From the NCBI GenBank assembly GCA_964557575.1, contig CAZLBC010000080.1:1-24010 (forward strand): a DNA stretch of 24,010 nt, written 5' to 3'. Under the pieces are notes generated by a model. That model was not told where the DNA came from, ran no database searches, and saw nothing but the letters and a program-made list of their open reading frames with translations. Positions 16,063 through 24,010 of this stretch are shown one piece after another. The stretch is from CAZLBC01 sp964557575. Its GTDB lineage: Bacteria; Planctomycetota; Phycisphaerae; SM23-33. The number at the start of each line of letters is the position of its first letter. Position 1 is the stretch's first letter. A program made the translations under genes and the position numbers.

Positions 16063-19000
16063 ATGTCGCAGTCATACGGCGTGATTAAGATGCTCATTAA
16101 AGGGTACCGCGCTATTCTCAAAAGGCAGAGAATCGCCGAATTGATGAGGGGGCTTCGAAGGCATCGATCCCGGTCATGCGAGGTCATGCCGCCAATAGCG
16201 GAGAATCTGGAACCAAGGCTGCTGCTTTCGGCAACGTTTGGTGACGCAGAGATTATATCATCCTCTCCCAACGGTCCGGTCTCCGTAATCACAGCAGATC
16301 TGGACGGGGATGGGGACATTGACGTTCTTTCGGCATCTATATATGCCGATACAATCGCGTGGTACGAAAACGATGGCAACGAGGCATTCACCTCTCACGA
16401 AATAACGACAGGTGCCGATTACGCCCTGTGTGTATATACAACGGATCTTGACAATGACGGCGATATGGACGTTCTATCGGCTTCCCGCGATGATGACCGG
16501 GTCGCCTGGTATGAGAACGACGGGAATGGAAATTTCACAACTCATACCATAACATCTTCCGCCGATGGCGTAGCTCATGTACGCACTGCTGATATAGATA
16601 TGGATGGGGACTGTGATGTGTATTCCGCCTCACGATATGACGGCACCGTAGCATGGTACGAAAATGATGGCTCTCAGAACTTCACATCCCATACGATTAC
16701 TGCTGCCGCGGGTTCGCCTGAACGTGTTTACTCAGCTGATATTGATGGTGACGCGGACGTGGATTTTATTTCCAAGTCGCAGGACAATGATACGATCTCG
16801 TGGTACGAGAATGATGGTAACCAGAGTTTCAGCACCCATGTAATTACAACTTCTGAAGATGTCAGCGGTGCATTAAAAATCGCGGATTTCGACGGAGATG
16901 GAGATGTAGACGTACTTTCCGGAACATCCAGTGACATTTCATGGTATGAAAATGATGGCTCCGGCATCTTTACTGAAGAACATTTTGTTGATACATCGAC
17001 CGTCTCCAACGGCGTCTATGCATTTGACCTGGACAATGACAACGATATTGATGTCATTTCCAAGTATGGAACTATAGACACAATAACGTGGTATGAAAAT
17101 AACGGGAACGGCCAATTTGGACCAGAGCAAATCATCACGACATCCGTCGATAACCCATGTGATGTATTCGCGGCCGATATCGATGACGACAACGATATAG
17201 ATATTTTAACAGTGGCAGGAGCTTCTGATGACACGTTCTGGTTCCCTAATGCTATTATCGGCCCAGCAGTAACAAGTCACACGCCTGACGGCACAGTTGG
17301 CAAAGCCTCCAGCGTACAAATCAATTTCGATTCGGAGATGGACGCCGCCAGTTTTGCCGTTGCGGATGATGTCGTAAGCTTCACCGGACCCGGGGGCGTT
17401 GATCTTCTCGGCGAAATCACCGGCTTTTCCTGGCTGGATTCCAACACTCTTGAAGTGAGCTTCAGTGAACTGTCAACTGACGGCGATTACGAGATCGTCA
17501 TAGGGCCGCAGATCATGGACATCTTCGGCAATCCCATGGAACAGGATGGGGACGGCCAGGGGGGTGAACCAACTCAAGACCGGTACACCGGTTCCTTCGC
17601 CATAGATTCATTGCTGGGCACAAGGGTTTTCTACGTAAACGGGGAGGACGGGTACGATCCGGATGTCTGGACAGGAGGAGCACCCTCTGTCGTGGCGGGC
17701 GAGGGGTACGAGAACTCCAACGGTCTGGCTGTCAATGACTGGCACGGGTTTCACTCAGTCCAGGAATTTGACCTTACCCAGGGTATGCGGTTTCGCTGGA
17801 AGATGAAAATAGATTATTCAATGACAGATTACGCCACTCATAATGTCAATGCCTCCATTAGCTCAGGTAGTTCTTATTTTTATAACATTGGTTTAATGTC
17901 CAGAGAAAGCAACCATAGTATATGGTTCAATATATATGACTATGAGTATAACGAGGAGAAAATTCGATACGATCGTTTGCCTTACCTGGGGGATACGTTC
18001 GTAGACACTGAAATAGTCATACACAAGGACGGTGTCTGCGCCACATGGATAAACGGAGAATTGTGGGATGTGACGGACCTTCCCCAGGATCTCTCAACAA
18101 TGGGAAACAACGGTTCCGTGCCAATCAGGTTCTGGGGAGGTTATGGCGGCATACTCGATGAGATCGAGGTATACACGGACGTGAACGAACCGTCACCCGA
18201 TCCGAATGTTCAGCCCCCGCCGGATGGTTCCCCACTGACGATGAAACAGGAGATAGAGGGTTCTATTGACGGGTCGCTTATTCCCGCCTTTTCTGAGAGC
18301 GGCAGATTTGCACATCCTTCTCTTGTCGACATAGACAACGACGGGGACCTGGACATGGCACTGTGTTACTCGTACGATCAGATGCGATTATTCCTTAACA
18401 CGGGCACCCCGACCTCCGCCAACTGGGCACTTGGCCCTGACGACTTCTTTGCGGGCGGCCAGCCATCAATTGGATTCCATTCATCTTTCTTTGGCGATAT
18501 AGACAATGACGGCGATCAGGATGCTTTTGCTATTCTCTCAGGTAATGGAGACCGCCTTCTTTTTTATCGCAATACCGGCAATCCGCAGGAATTACAACTG
18601 ACACTGGAAAACGACAGTTATTTTATTATCCCCGATTACATGGGCCTGCAGGATGGGCATCTTGACGATATCAATGGCGATGGTCTGCTGGATATGTTTC
18701 TCTCGTACAACCACCACAACCACATGTCCGCCAACCCGAGAGTGGAGATATACTTCAACGAGGGTACAGCCGAAAACGCTGTTTGGCCGTCGAGCCCCAG
18801 CATGGAACTGACGTCGAGTAACTATCTCGATGACGGTGGCGCGAGCGATTGTGCAAGAATCGACGTGCTGGATATCGACGACGACGGCGACCTGGACGTG
18901 ACGCTGGCTTATAACAAACAAGACCCGGCAGTCGTCAAGAACATCGGCACACCGACAAGCCCGGCATGGCAGGTACAGGAGAACCTGTTAGCCGGACCCG

Positions 19001-22000
19001 GTGGGAAAACGGGTTCAATGACACACGGGGATCTCGACGGCGACGGGGCCCCTGTAATCCTGCTGGGGTCAGCCGACGGGCGCATCATACCCTATGAAAA
19101 GAATGAGTCCGACGCCTGGCTGCAAAGCGGATTTTCGTTCATTAACCAGGTGATGGGTAACGACAGCTCGCCCACACTGTTTGATATTGACGGCGATCAG
19201 GACCTGGACATCCTCGTCGGCACTATTCACGGCAATATCTTCCTCCTGGAAAACAACGGCGAGCCGCATGCCGCACAATGGCTCTCTCCCGTGGATATTT
19301 CCGGGGATATCGGTCTTCCGGGCGGTTTCTATGGTCCCACCCCTGCTGCGGGTGACCTGAACGGCGACGGCGTTGCGGACCTGTTGTTCGGTGATATGCA
19401 CGGGACGCTGACCATCGTCTGGAATGACGGCACTGTGACCACCCCATCGTGGGGTACGGTGGAGACAAATGTCGGGGGCCTGAGCTTCGGTACACGATCG
19501 GCTCCGGCCCTGGGCGACATCGACAACGACGGAGACCTCGACCTGTTCGTCGGCAACGGCGAGGGGCACATCGCCTGGTACGAGGATGTCTCACTCAGCG
19601 GTGATCCCGACTGGCAACTGGTCGATTCTCAGGTTGCCGGCCTCGATGTCGTAAGCCTGTCAAACCCCGACTTGGTCGATATCGACGGTGACGGCGATCT
19701 GGACATCATTGTCGGCAACATGTTCGACCGCCTCGCACTTATTCGCAACGATGGGACGGTCGACACGCCGGTATTCGTGGAGGCCGGCACCAATATCATG
19801 CCGGAGTCCTCCGCATTGCTGGCGTCGCCCGCGTTTGGCGACACCGACGACGACGGTGATCCCGACCTGTTCATGGGCGAGATGGGCGGCGGCCTGACAT
19901 TCTGGCGCAACGTATCCGACAAGCTGGAACTGACGCCGAAGGTCATCACGCTGCCGGCGGGCGATGCCCGGCAGATCCGCGTCGTCAATCCTCCCGACGG
20001 GGCCGTGCTGGAATGGTCCCTGCTCCGCAACGAGAGCGGCGCCGGGCCGCTGACGGTCGTCGACGAAAACACCGTCCTCTACACGGCGGGCGCGTCCGGG
20101 GGGCCCGACGTCTACGACGTCGTCGCGGTGCGCGACACCGCCGCGGGCCTGACCGCGAAGGCACACGTCAACGTCATCGCCGCCGCAACCACCGACGAGA
20201 TCGGCAAGGCGATCATCGTCGCCGGCAAGCAGTGGTATGACAGCACCTGGGACGAGACCAACCACATGGCGAACTTCGCGTACCACACCCTCCGCAGCCG
20301 GGGGTTCGTCGCGGATAATATCTGTTACCTCGGCCACGACCTTGCCCAGGACGTCGACCGCGACGGGCAGGACGACGGCGACGGGCCGGCGACCCGCGCC
20401 AATGTCCAGGACGCCTTCGAGACGTTCGCCGCCGACGCCGACACGCTGACCGTCCTCTTCGTCGACCACGCCTTCGACCAGTCCGGAAGCGCCCACTTCC
20501 GCCTGAATCCCAACGAGACCCTCGACGGCGTCACCCTCGACGGCTGGCTGGACGCCTGGCAGGCCGGGGGCACCGGCCGGCTGGCGACGGTGGTGGTCGA
20601 TGCGTGTTACTCGGGCAGCTTCCTCGACGAGATCACCGCCGCCGGCGGCCAGGACCGGGTGGTCATCGCCAGCGCGGCCGACACGGAACTGAGCTTCTTT
20701 GCGGCCGGGGGCCACGTCTCCTTCACGGAATCCTTTTTCAACTCTGTCTACTCCGGCCACGACGTGCTGACCGCGTTCAACGAGGCCCGGGATATCATGA
20801 CCCGATACCCCCAGCACGGCCTGCTGGACGACAACGGCGACGGGGTATTCGACGCGGCCGACGGCGCGCTGGCCGCGGGGATCCACATCGGCAAGAGTTT
20901 CGTCGGCGGCGGCGGCCGCCCGCAGATCTGCAAAATCACTCCCGCCCAGAAAATCCACCAGGGCAACCAGGCGCCGCTCTGGGTCGACAATATCACCGGC
21001 CCCTACCCGATCGAGCGGGTCTGGGGCGTGGTGATACCCCCCGGCTACCAGCCTGACCCGGATGCCGACAACCCGATCGACGATCTGCCGGAGATCGAGT
21101 TTACCCGCGAGCCCGGCGGCCGCTGGAGCTGCCAGGGACGCGGGTTCGGTCACTCCGGCGCCCACGCCGTGCTGATCTACGCCCGCGACACGGCCGGCAA
21201 CGTCTCCATCCCCGAGAAGACGACGGTCTACCAGGGCGGGTATGTCGAGAAGGCGATCGTCGTCGCCGGCGGCGGGGACTTCAGCGCCACCCAGACGCAG
21301 GCGGCGACGAACACGATGGGCAACCGCGTCTACCGGACCCTGCGAGACCGCTGGTTCGAGCCGGAAGATGTGTACTACCTCAACGGCGATAACACCCGGG
21401 ACGTAGACGGCGACGGGACCCTCAACGACGTCGACGGCATGCCGACACTCGCTGAACTGGAGGCCGCCGTCGAAACCTGGGCGGCCGACGCCGACGAGCT
21501 GACCCTCTACTTCGCCGGCAGGGGCGAGGCGGGCGGCTTCCGGATGAACGACGGCGAGCTGCTGGCACCGGCCGACCTTGACGGCTGGCTGGACGCGTTC
21601 CAGGCCGCCGACCAGCACGTCACGGTGATCTTCGACGCCTCGTTCTCCGGCGGTTGGATCCCGGACCTGACGCCGCCGGGCGGGTCGGACCGGGTGGTCA
21701 TCACCAGCGCGCCGGCCGGCGCGCACGCCCTCTGCGAAAACACCGGCGCCGTCTCGTTCACCCAGTACTTCATGAACCACGTCTTCGCCGGCGAAAACCT
21801 CGACGACGCCGTCTCCGGCACGCGGGGCGTCGTCGGCTACCTGGTCGGGGACAGCACGTGGCTGCAGCTCGACGACAACGGCAACGGCGTCGCCAACCAG
21901 AAAAACGTCGACGGGCCGCTCGCGGCCGAGACGTACATCGGCTCGGCGTTCGTCACCGGCGCGGACATGCCGCAGATCGGCTCGGTCTGCCCGGACGCCG

Positions 22001-24010
22001 TGCTGACCGACACGTCGTCATACCTGCTGTGGGCCGATAATGTCACGGCCGCCGCGGGCGTCGCCCACGTATATGCCGAGATCTTCGCCCCGGATTACGA
22101 CCCCGCGACGGGGACGGGCATGGAGACCGTCGAGCTGACCTGGAACGAAACGACCGAACGCTTTGAAACGACCTGGGAAGAATTCGGTTCAATCGGCGAC
22201 TACGCGGTCCTCATCTACGCCGAGGATACCGACGGCAACACCTCCTACCCTAACCAGGTGGCTATCGAGCAGGCGGGGGCCGATGAATACGAAGCCGACG
22301 ACGCGTACTGGAGCGCCCGGTGGATCATTCCGGAGACCGCCGCCCAGGTCCACAACTTCCACGATGCCGGGGATCACGACTGGGTGAAGTTCCACGCCCT
22401 CGACGGCCTGACCTACAACATCGAGACGAACAAACTCGGCGACAACTGCGATACCGTCATCGACATCTACGATACCGACGGGACGACGGCCCTGGTCTCC
22501 GGCTGGGACGTCTACGGCACGGGCGGAGACGAGGCGATGTCGTGGGACTGCACCGCCGACGGGGTCTACTACGTGCGCGTCCGCCACTGGGACCCCGCCG
22601 CGGCCGGCGAGGAGACGGATTACCGGCTCATGGTAACCATACCCGTCGGCGGCACCGAGAGCTTCATCCTCGCAGGGCAGGTGCGGGAGGACGCCTCCCT
22701 GGCCGGGATCCCCGGCGCGGTCGTCGGCAGCGGCACAACCCACGTGACGACCGACCGGGCCGGCACCTACATGATGGCCTTCGCCGACGGCACCTACGAC
22801 GTCGCCGCCCGGCTCTCCGGCTACCAGGACTGCAGCCACCCGGTCGCCGGGTCAGGCGGCGCGGTGATCGAGCAGGACTTCGCCATGGCGCCGGACCCGG
22901 CAGCGCTGACGGTGTCCGACGACCAGGGCGCCGTATATGACCGGCGGATCGACTTCAGCGCCGTCGCTGAAGACCCCCAGGGGGTCAAGCACGGCACGGT
23001 CACCGTCACCAACGACGGGGCCGAGACGCGTGAGATCACCGGCATCAGCATCGGCGACGATGTCAATTACACGCTCACGCCCGACGGCCAACTGCCCCTG
23101 CAGCTCGCCCCCGGCGAACAGTTCGTCGTCGCTGTCGCCTACGCCCCCCCCGCCGGCGGCGTACACGACACCGTCCTGACGATAGCGACCCCCGAGGAGG
23201 ACATCGACGTGACGATCTCGTCCCGGTCCGGCGTCGCGGAGATCGGCGACGGGCACGCCGCCTACGCCCTGTTCACCGATGCCGACGGCACCGACGTCAC
23301 CGTCAGACTGACCGGCGGCGGGACCGCCCGCCTGTTCTTTGCGGGTGACGACCTGGCCCGCGACGACGACGGGCGGGTCGTGACCGTGACCAGCGATATC
23401 AGCGACGTCCGCCTGGCGGACATCGTGTGTTCCGGGACCACCGCCCGCAGCACCCTGACCATCGCCGCCCGCGGCGGCGACGGGAAGACTGCCGTCGACA
23501 ACATAACGGTAGACGACGGCCTCACCGACGGCTCGCTGTATTCGATCTACGCCCCCACCACCGATCTTCGCGGTGACATCAGGACCGACGGCCTGCTCCG
23601 CTCGCTCTACCTCGGGGACATCGCCGACGACCACCTGATCGATATCAACGCCGGGGGTTACGCGGTCGAAAATGGCGAAAGCGTGTACCTGAATATCGGT
23701 TCCGTACAGGACACATCGCTCACGACCAACGGCCTGCCGATCAGATCTCTGGTCGTCGACGACTGGCAGGACTCCCCGGACTCCACCAGCGACGTAATCC
23801 ATACCCCCTGGATCGGCTCAATCCGAACAAGAGGCCGGCGGGACGACTGGCGGACGGACGCCGACGAGACGTTGGCGGGGAATTTCAACGTCGATCTGAC
23901 GCTCACCGGCGCAGACCGGGACTACGCCCTCCGCAACGCCCGGGTAAGCGGCGATATGTCCGGCACCTGGGACCTGACCGGCCCGGAAGCCGGCGATATC
24001 GGCGTCCTGG
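16063..24010 (+). CDS. Giant LEPR-XLL surface protein with VCBS/FG-GAP arrays and twin C13-like protease domains (3' end outside window)
   Basis: Open frame of 2649 codons with no stop through the right edge; AGGAG 7 nt upstream fixes the start. Order by residue: basic leader 1-48; LEPRLLLSA 49-57; seven VCBS/FG-GAP repeats with DxDxDGDxD-type calcium loops about 75-395; Big_5-like Ig domain about 407-510 (TPDGTVGKASSVQINFDSEM); ConA/LamG-like domain about 527-708; ten further FG-GAP-type loops about 745-1286; linker; clan CD (C13/legumain-like) protease 1 about 1382-1615 with H1469 and C1515 (VVVDACYSGSFL), then a beta domain; protease-like module 2 about 1727-1965 with R1820 and S1860 in place of His and Cys; PPC-like domain about 2074-2200; carboxypeptidase-regulatory-like fold about 2200-2277; choice-of-anchor-D/ASPM-like domain about 2280-2390; then an unrecognised beta-rich region. 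Probably exported to the surface. Codon use changes along the gene. Confidence 0.93.
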   Translation, partial: MSQSYGVIKMLIKGYRAILKRQRIAELMRGLRRHRSRSCEVMPPIAENLEPRLLLSATFGDAEIISSSPNGPVSVITADLDGDGDIDVLSASIYADTIAWYENDGNEAFTSHEITTGADYALCVYTTDLDNDGDMDVLSASRDDDRVAWYENDGNGNFTTHTITSSADGVAHVRTADIDMDGDCDVYSASRYDGTVAWYENDGSQNFTSHTITAAAGSPERVYSADIDGDADVDFISKSQDNDTISWYENDGNQSFSTHVITTSEDVSGALKIADFDGDGDVDVLSGTSSDISWYENDGSGIFTEEHFVDTSTVSNGVYAFDLDNDNDIDVISKYGTIDTITWYENNGNGQFGPEQIITTSVDNPCDVFAADIDDDNDIDILTVAGASDDTFWFPNAIIGPAVTSHTPDGTVGKASSVQINFDSEMDAASFAVADDVVSFTGPGGVDLLGEITGFSWLDSNTLEVSFSELSTDGDYEIVIGPQIMDIFGNPMEQDGDGQGGEPTQDRYTGSFAIDSLLGTRVFYVNGEDGYDPDVWTGGAPSVVAGEGYENSNGLAVNDWHGFHSVQEFDLTQGMRFRWKMKIDYSMTDYATHNVNASISSGSSYFYNIGLMSRESNHSIWFNIYDYEYNEEKIRYDRLPYLGDTFVDTEIVIHKDGVCATWINGELWDVTDLPQDLSTMGNNGSVPIRFWGGYGGILDEIEVYTDVNEPSPDPNVQPPPDGSPLTMKQEIEGSIDGSLIPAFSESGRFAHPSLVDIDNDGDLDMALCYSYDQMRLFLNTGTPTSANWALGPDDFFAGGQPSIGFHSSFFGDIDNDGDQDAFAILSGNGDRLLFYRNTGNPQELQLTLENDSYFIIPDYMGLQDGHLDDINGDGLLDMFLSYNHHNHMSANPRVEIYFNEGTAENAVWPSSPSMELTSSNYLDDGGASDCARIDVLDIDDDGDLDVTLAYNKQDPAVVKNIGTPTSPAWQVQENLLAGPGGKTGSMTHGDLDGDGAPVILLGSADGRIIPYEKNESDAWLQSGFSFINQVMGNDSSPTLFDIDGDQDLDILVGTIHGNIFLLENNGEPHAAQWLSPVDISGDIGLPGGFYGPTPAAGDLNGDGVADLLFGDMHGTLTIVWNDGTVTTPSWGTVETNVGGLSFGTRSAPALGDIDNDGDLDLFVGNGEGHIAWYEDVSLSGDPDWQLVDSQVAGLDVVSLSNPDLVDIDGDGDLDIIVGNMFDRLALIRNDGTVDTPVFVEAGTNIMPESSALLASPAFGDTDDDGDPDLFMGEMGGGLTFWRNVSDKLELTPKVITLPAGDARQIRVVNPPDGAVLEWSLLRNESGAGPLTVVDENTVLYTAGASGGPDVYDVVAVRDTAAGLTAKAHVNVIAAATTDEIGKAIIVAGKQWYDSTWDETNHMANFAYHTLRSRGFVADNICYLGHDLAQDVDRDGQDDGDGPATRANVQDAFETFAADADTLTVLFVDHAFDQSGSAHFRLNPNETLDGVTLDGWLDAWQAGGTGRLATVVVDACYSGSFLDEITAAGGQDRVVIASAADTELSFFAAGGHVSFTESFFNSVYSGHDVLTAFNEARDIMTRYPQHGLLDDNGDGVFDAADGALAAGIHIGKSFVGGGGRPQICKITPAQKIHQGNQAPLWVDNITGPYPIERVWGVVIPPGYQPDPDADNPIDDLPEIEFTREPGGRWSCQGRGFGHSGAHAVLIYARDTAGNVSIPEKTTVYQGGYVEKAIVVAGGGDFSATQTQAATNTMGNRVYRTLRDRWFEPEDVYYLNGDNTRDVDGDGTLNDVDGMPTLAELEAAVETWAADADELTLYFAGRGEAGGFRMNDGELLAPADLDGWLDAFQAADQHVTVIFDASFSGGWIPDLTPPGGSDRVVITSAPAGAHALCENTGAVSFTQYFMNHVFAGENLDDAVSGTRGVVGYLVGDSTWLQLDDNGNGVANQKNVDGPLAAETYIGSAFVTGADMPQIGSVCPDAVLTDTSSYLLWADNVTAAAGVAHVYAEIFAPDYDPATGTGMETVELTWNETTERFETTWEEFGSIGDYAVLIYAEDTDGNTSYPNQVAIEQAGADEYEADDAYWSARWIIPETAAQVHNFHDAGDHDWVKFHALDGLTYNIETNKLGDNCDTVIDIYDTDGTTALVSGWDVYGTGGDEAMSWDCTADGVYYVRVRHWDPAAAGEETDYRLMVTIPVGGTESFILAGQVREDASLAGIPGAVVGSGTTHVTTDRAGTYMMAFADGTYDVAARLSGYQDCSHPVAGSGGAVIEQDFAMAPDPAALTVSDDQGAVYDRRIDFSAVAEDPQGVKHGTVTVTNDGAETREITGISIGDDVNYTLTPDGQLPLQLAPGEQFVVAVAYAPPAGGVHDTVLTIATPEEDIDVTISSRSGVAEIGDGHAAYALFTDADGTDVTVRLTGGGTARLFFAGDDLARDDDGRVVTVTSDISDVRLADIVCSGTTARSTLTIAARGGDGKTAVDNITVDDGLTDGSLYSIYAPTTDLRGDIRTDGLLRSLYLGDIADDHLIDINAGGYAVENGESVYLNIGSVQDTSLTTNGLPIRSLVVDDWQDSPDSTSDVIHTPWIGSIRTRGRRDDWRTDADETLAGNFNVDLTLTGADRDYALRNARVSGDMSGTWDLTGPEAGDIGVL
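16285..17245 (+). repeat. Seven tandem VCBS/FG-GAP units (47-50 codons each)
   Basis: The Asp-rich loop begins at 16303, 16444, 16591, 16738, 16885, 17026 and 17176, a period of 141-150 bp. Each unit reads approximately aDlDgDGDiDvlsas, then WYENDG, then fttHtIt. The DNA is diverged between units, so this is an old array, unlike the CARDB pair at 1172-1888. Loops of this type bind calcium in integrin-like beta-propellers. Confidence 0.9.
18298..19920 (+). repeat. Second FG-GAP/VCBS array, about ten calcium-loop motifs
   Basis: Asp-rich loops start near 18331, 18496, 18664, 18874, 19030, 19186, 19360, 19516, 19678 and 19846 (for example VDIDNDGDLDMAL, GDIDNDGDLDLFVG, VDIDGDGDLDIIVG). The period is 150-210 bp, longer and less regular than in the first array, with recurring TPSWG/FRNTG-type connectors. 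It probably forms one or more beta-propellers. Confidence 0.85.

Noticed and set aside
16285..19920. CRISPR-like or DNA-level tandem array
   Set aside because: The periodicity is at protein level (calcium-loop repeats); the DNA units are diverged and in frame, with no repeat-spacer pattern.
19660..21780. 706-codon open frame on the minus strand inside the giant gene
   Set aside because: It is antisense to a frame with recognisable FG-GAP and C13-like domains and arises from GC-rich, Asp/Gly-rich codons. It reads as repetitive Val/Arg/Gly sequence with no domain.

Overview
The window looks like a chromosomal segment from a Planctomycetota-like bacterium, perhaps of the Phycisphaerae type. This is inferred from family content, not from a marker gene. 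The supporting features are two large exported proteins with the LEPR-XLL N-terminal motif, an ECF-like sigma factor sitting in one operon with a Pkn-type Ser/Thr kinase, a short N-terminal zinc ribbon followed by a membrane segment, and several concanavalin-like, VCBS and CARDB modules. GC content is moderate to high and uneven. No tRNA, rRNA or CRISPR array was seen.

Layout. Positions 1-481 hold no convincing gene. 482-2566 (+) is a LEPR-XLL surface protein with two almost identical CARDB repeats. Its 3' end collides with the 3' end of a broken minus-strand gene (about 2540-2896) that is related to part of the 1015-aa protein at 12403. Both genes appear cut at the same point. 3221-4873 (+) encodes an FHA-GAF-like-SpoIIE/PP2C phosphatase. 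Convergent to it is a five-gene minus-strand operon read from 11950 down to 4937: ECF-like sigma factor, a 176-aa protein of unknown function, a transmembrane Ser/Thr kinase with TPRs and a CsgG-like extracytoplasmic part, a probable lipoprotein with TPR-like, Ig-like and CsgG-like parts, and a FadL/OmpP1-like outer-membrane beta-barrel. 12198-12364 is a MITE-like element with perfect 20-bp inverted ends, 38 bp upstream of the next gene. 12403-15450 (+) encodes a zinc ribbon-TM-helical-DUF1349-like-LamG protein. From 16063 (+) to the right edge runs one open gene of at least 2649 codons. It is a giant LEPR-XLL protein with two VCBS/FG-GAP arrays, an Ig-like domain, a ConA-like domain, and two clan CD (legumain/C13-like) protease modules, the second of which has lost both catalytic residues.

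How the genes may work together. The minus-strand operon plus the FHA-phosphatase looks like a phospho-signalling circuit that runs from the outer membrane (barrel, lipoprotein) through a membrane kinase to a sigma factor. The kinase and the lipoprotein share the same type of CsgG-like/FlgT-like C-terminal tail, which suggests they meet in the periplasm. This circuit is the best candidate here for an undescribed system, but its function is inference. The LEPR-XLL proteins are probably secreted or surface proteins and share a conserved basic leader ahead of the LEPR motif.
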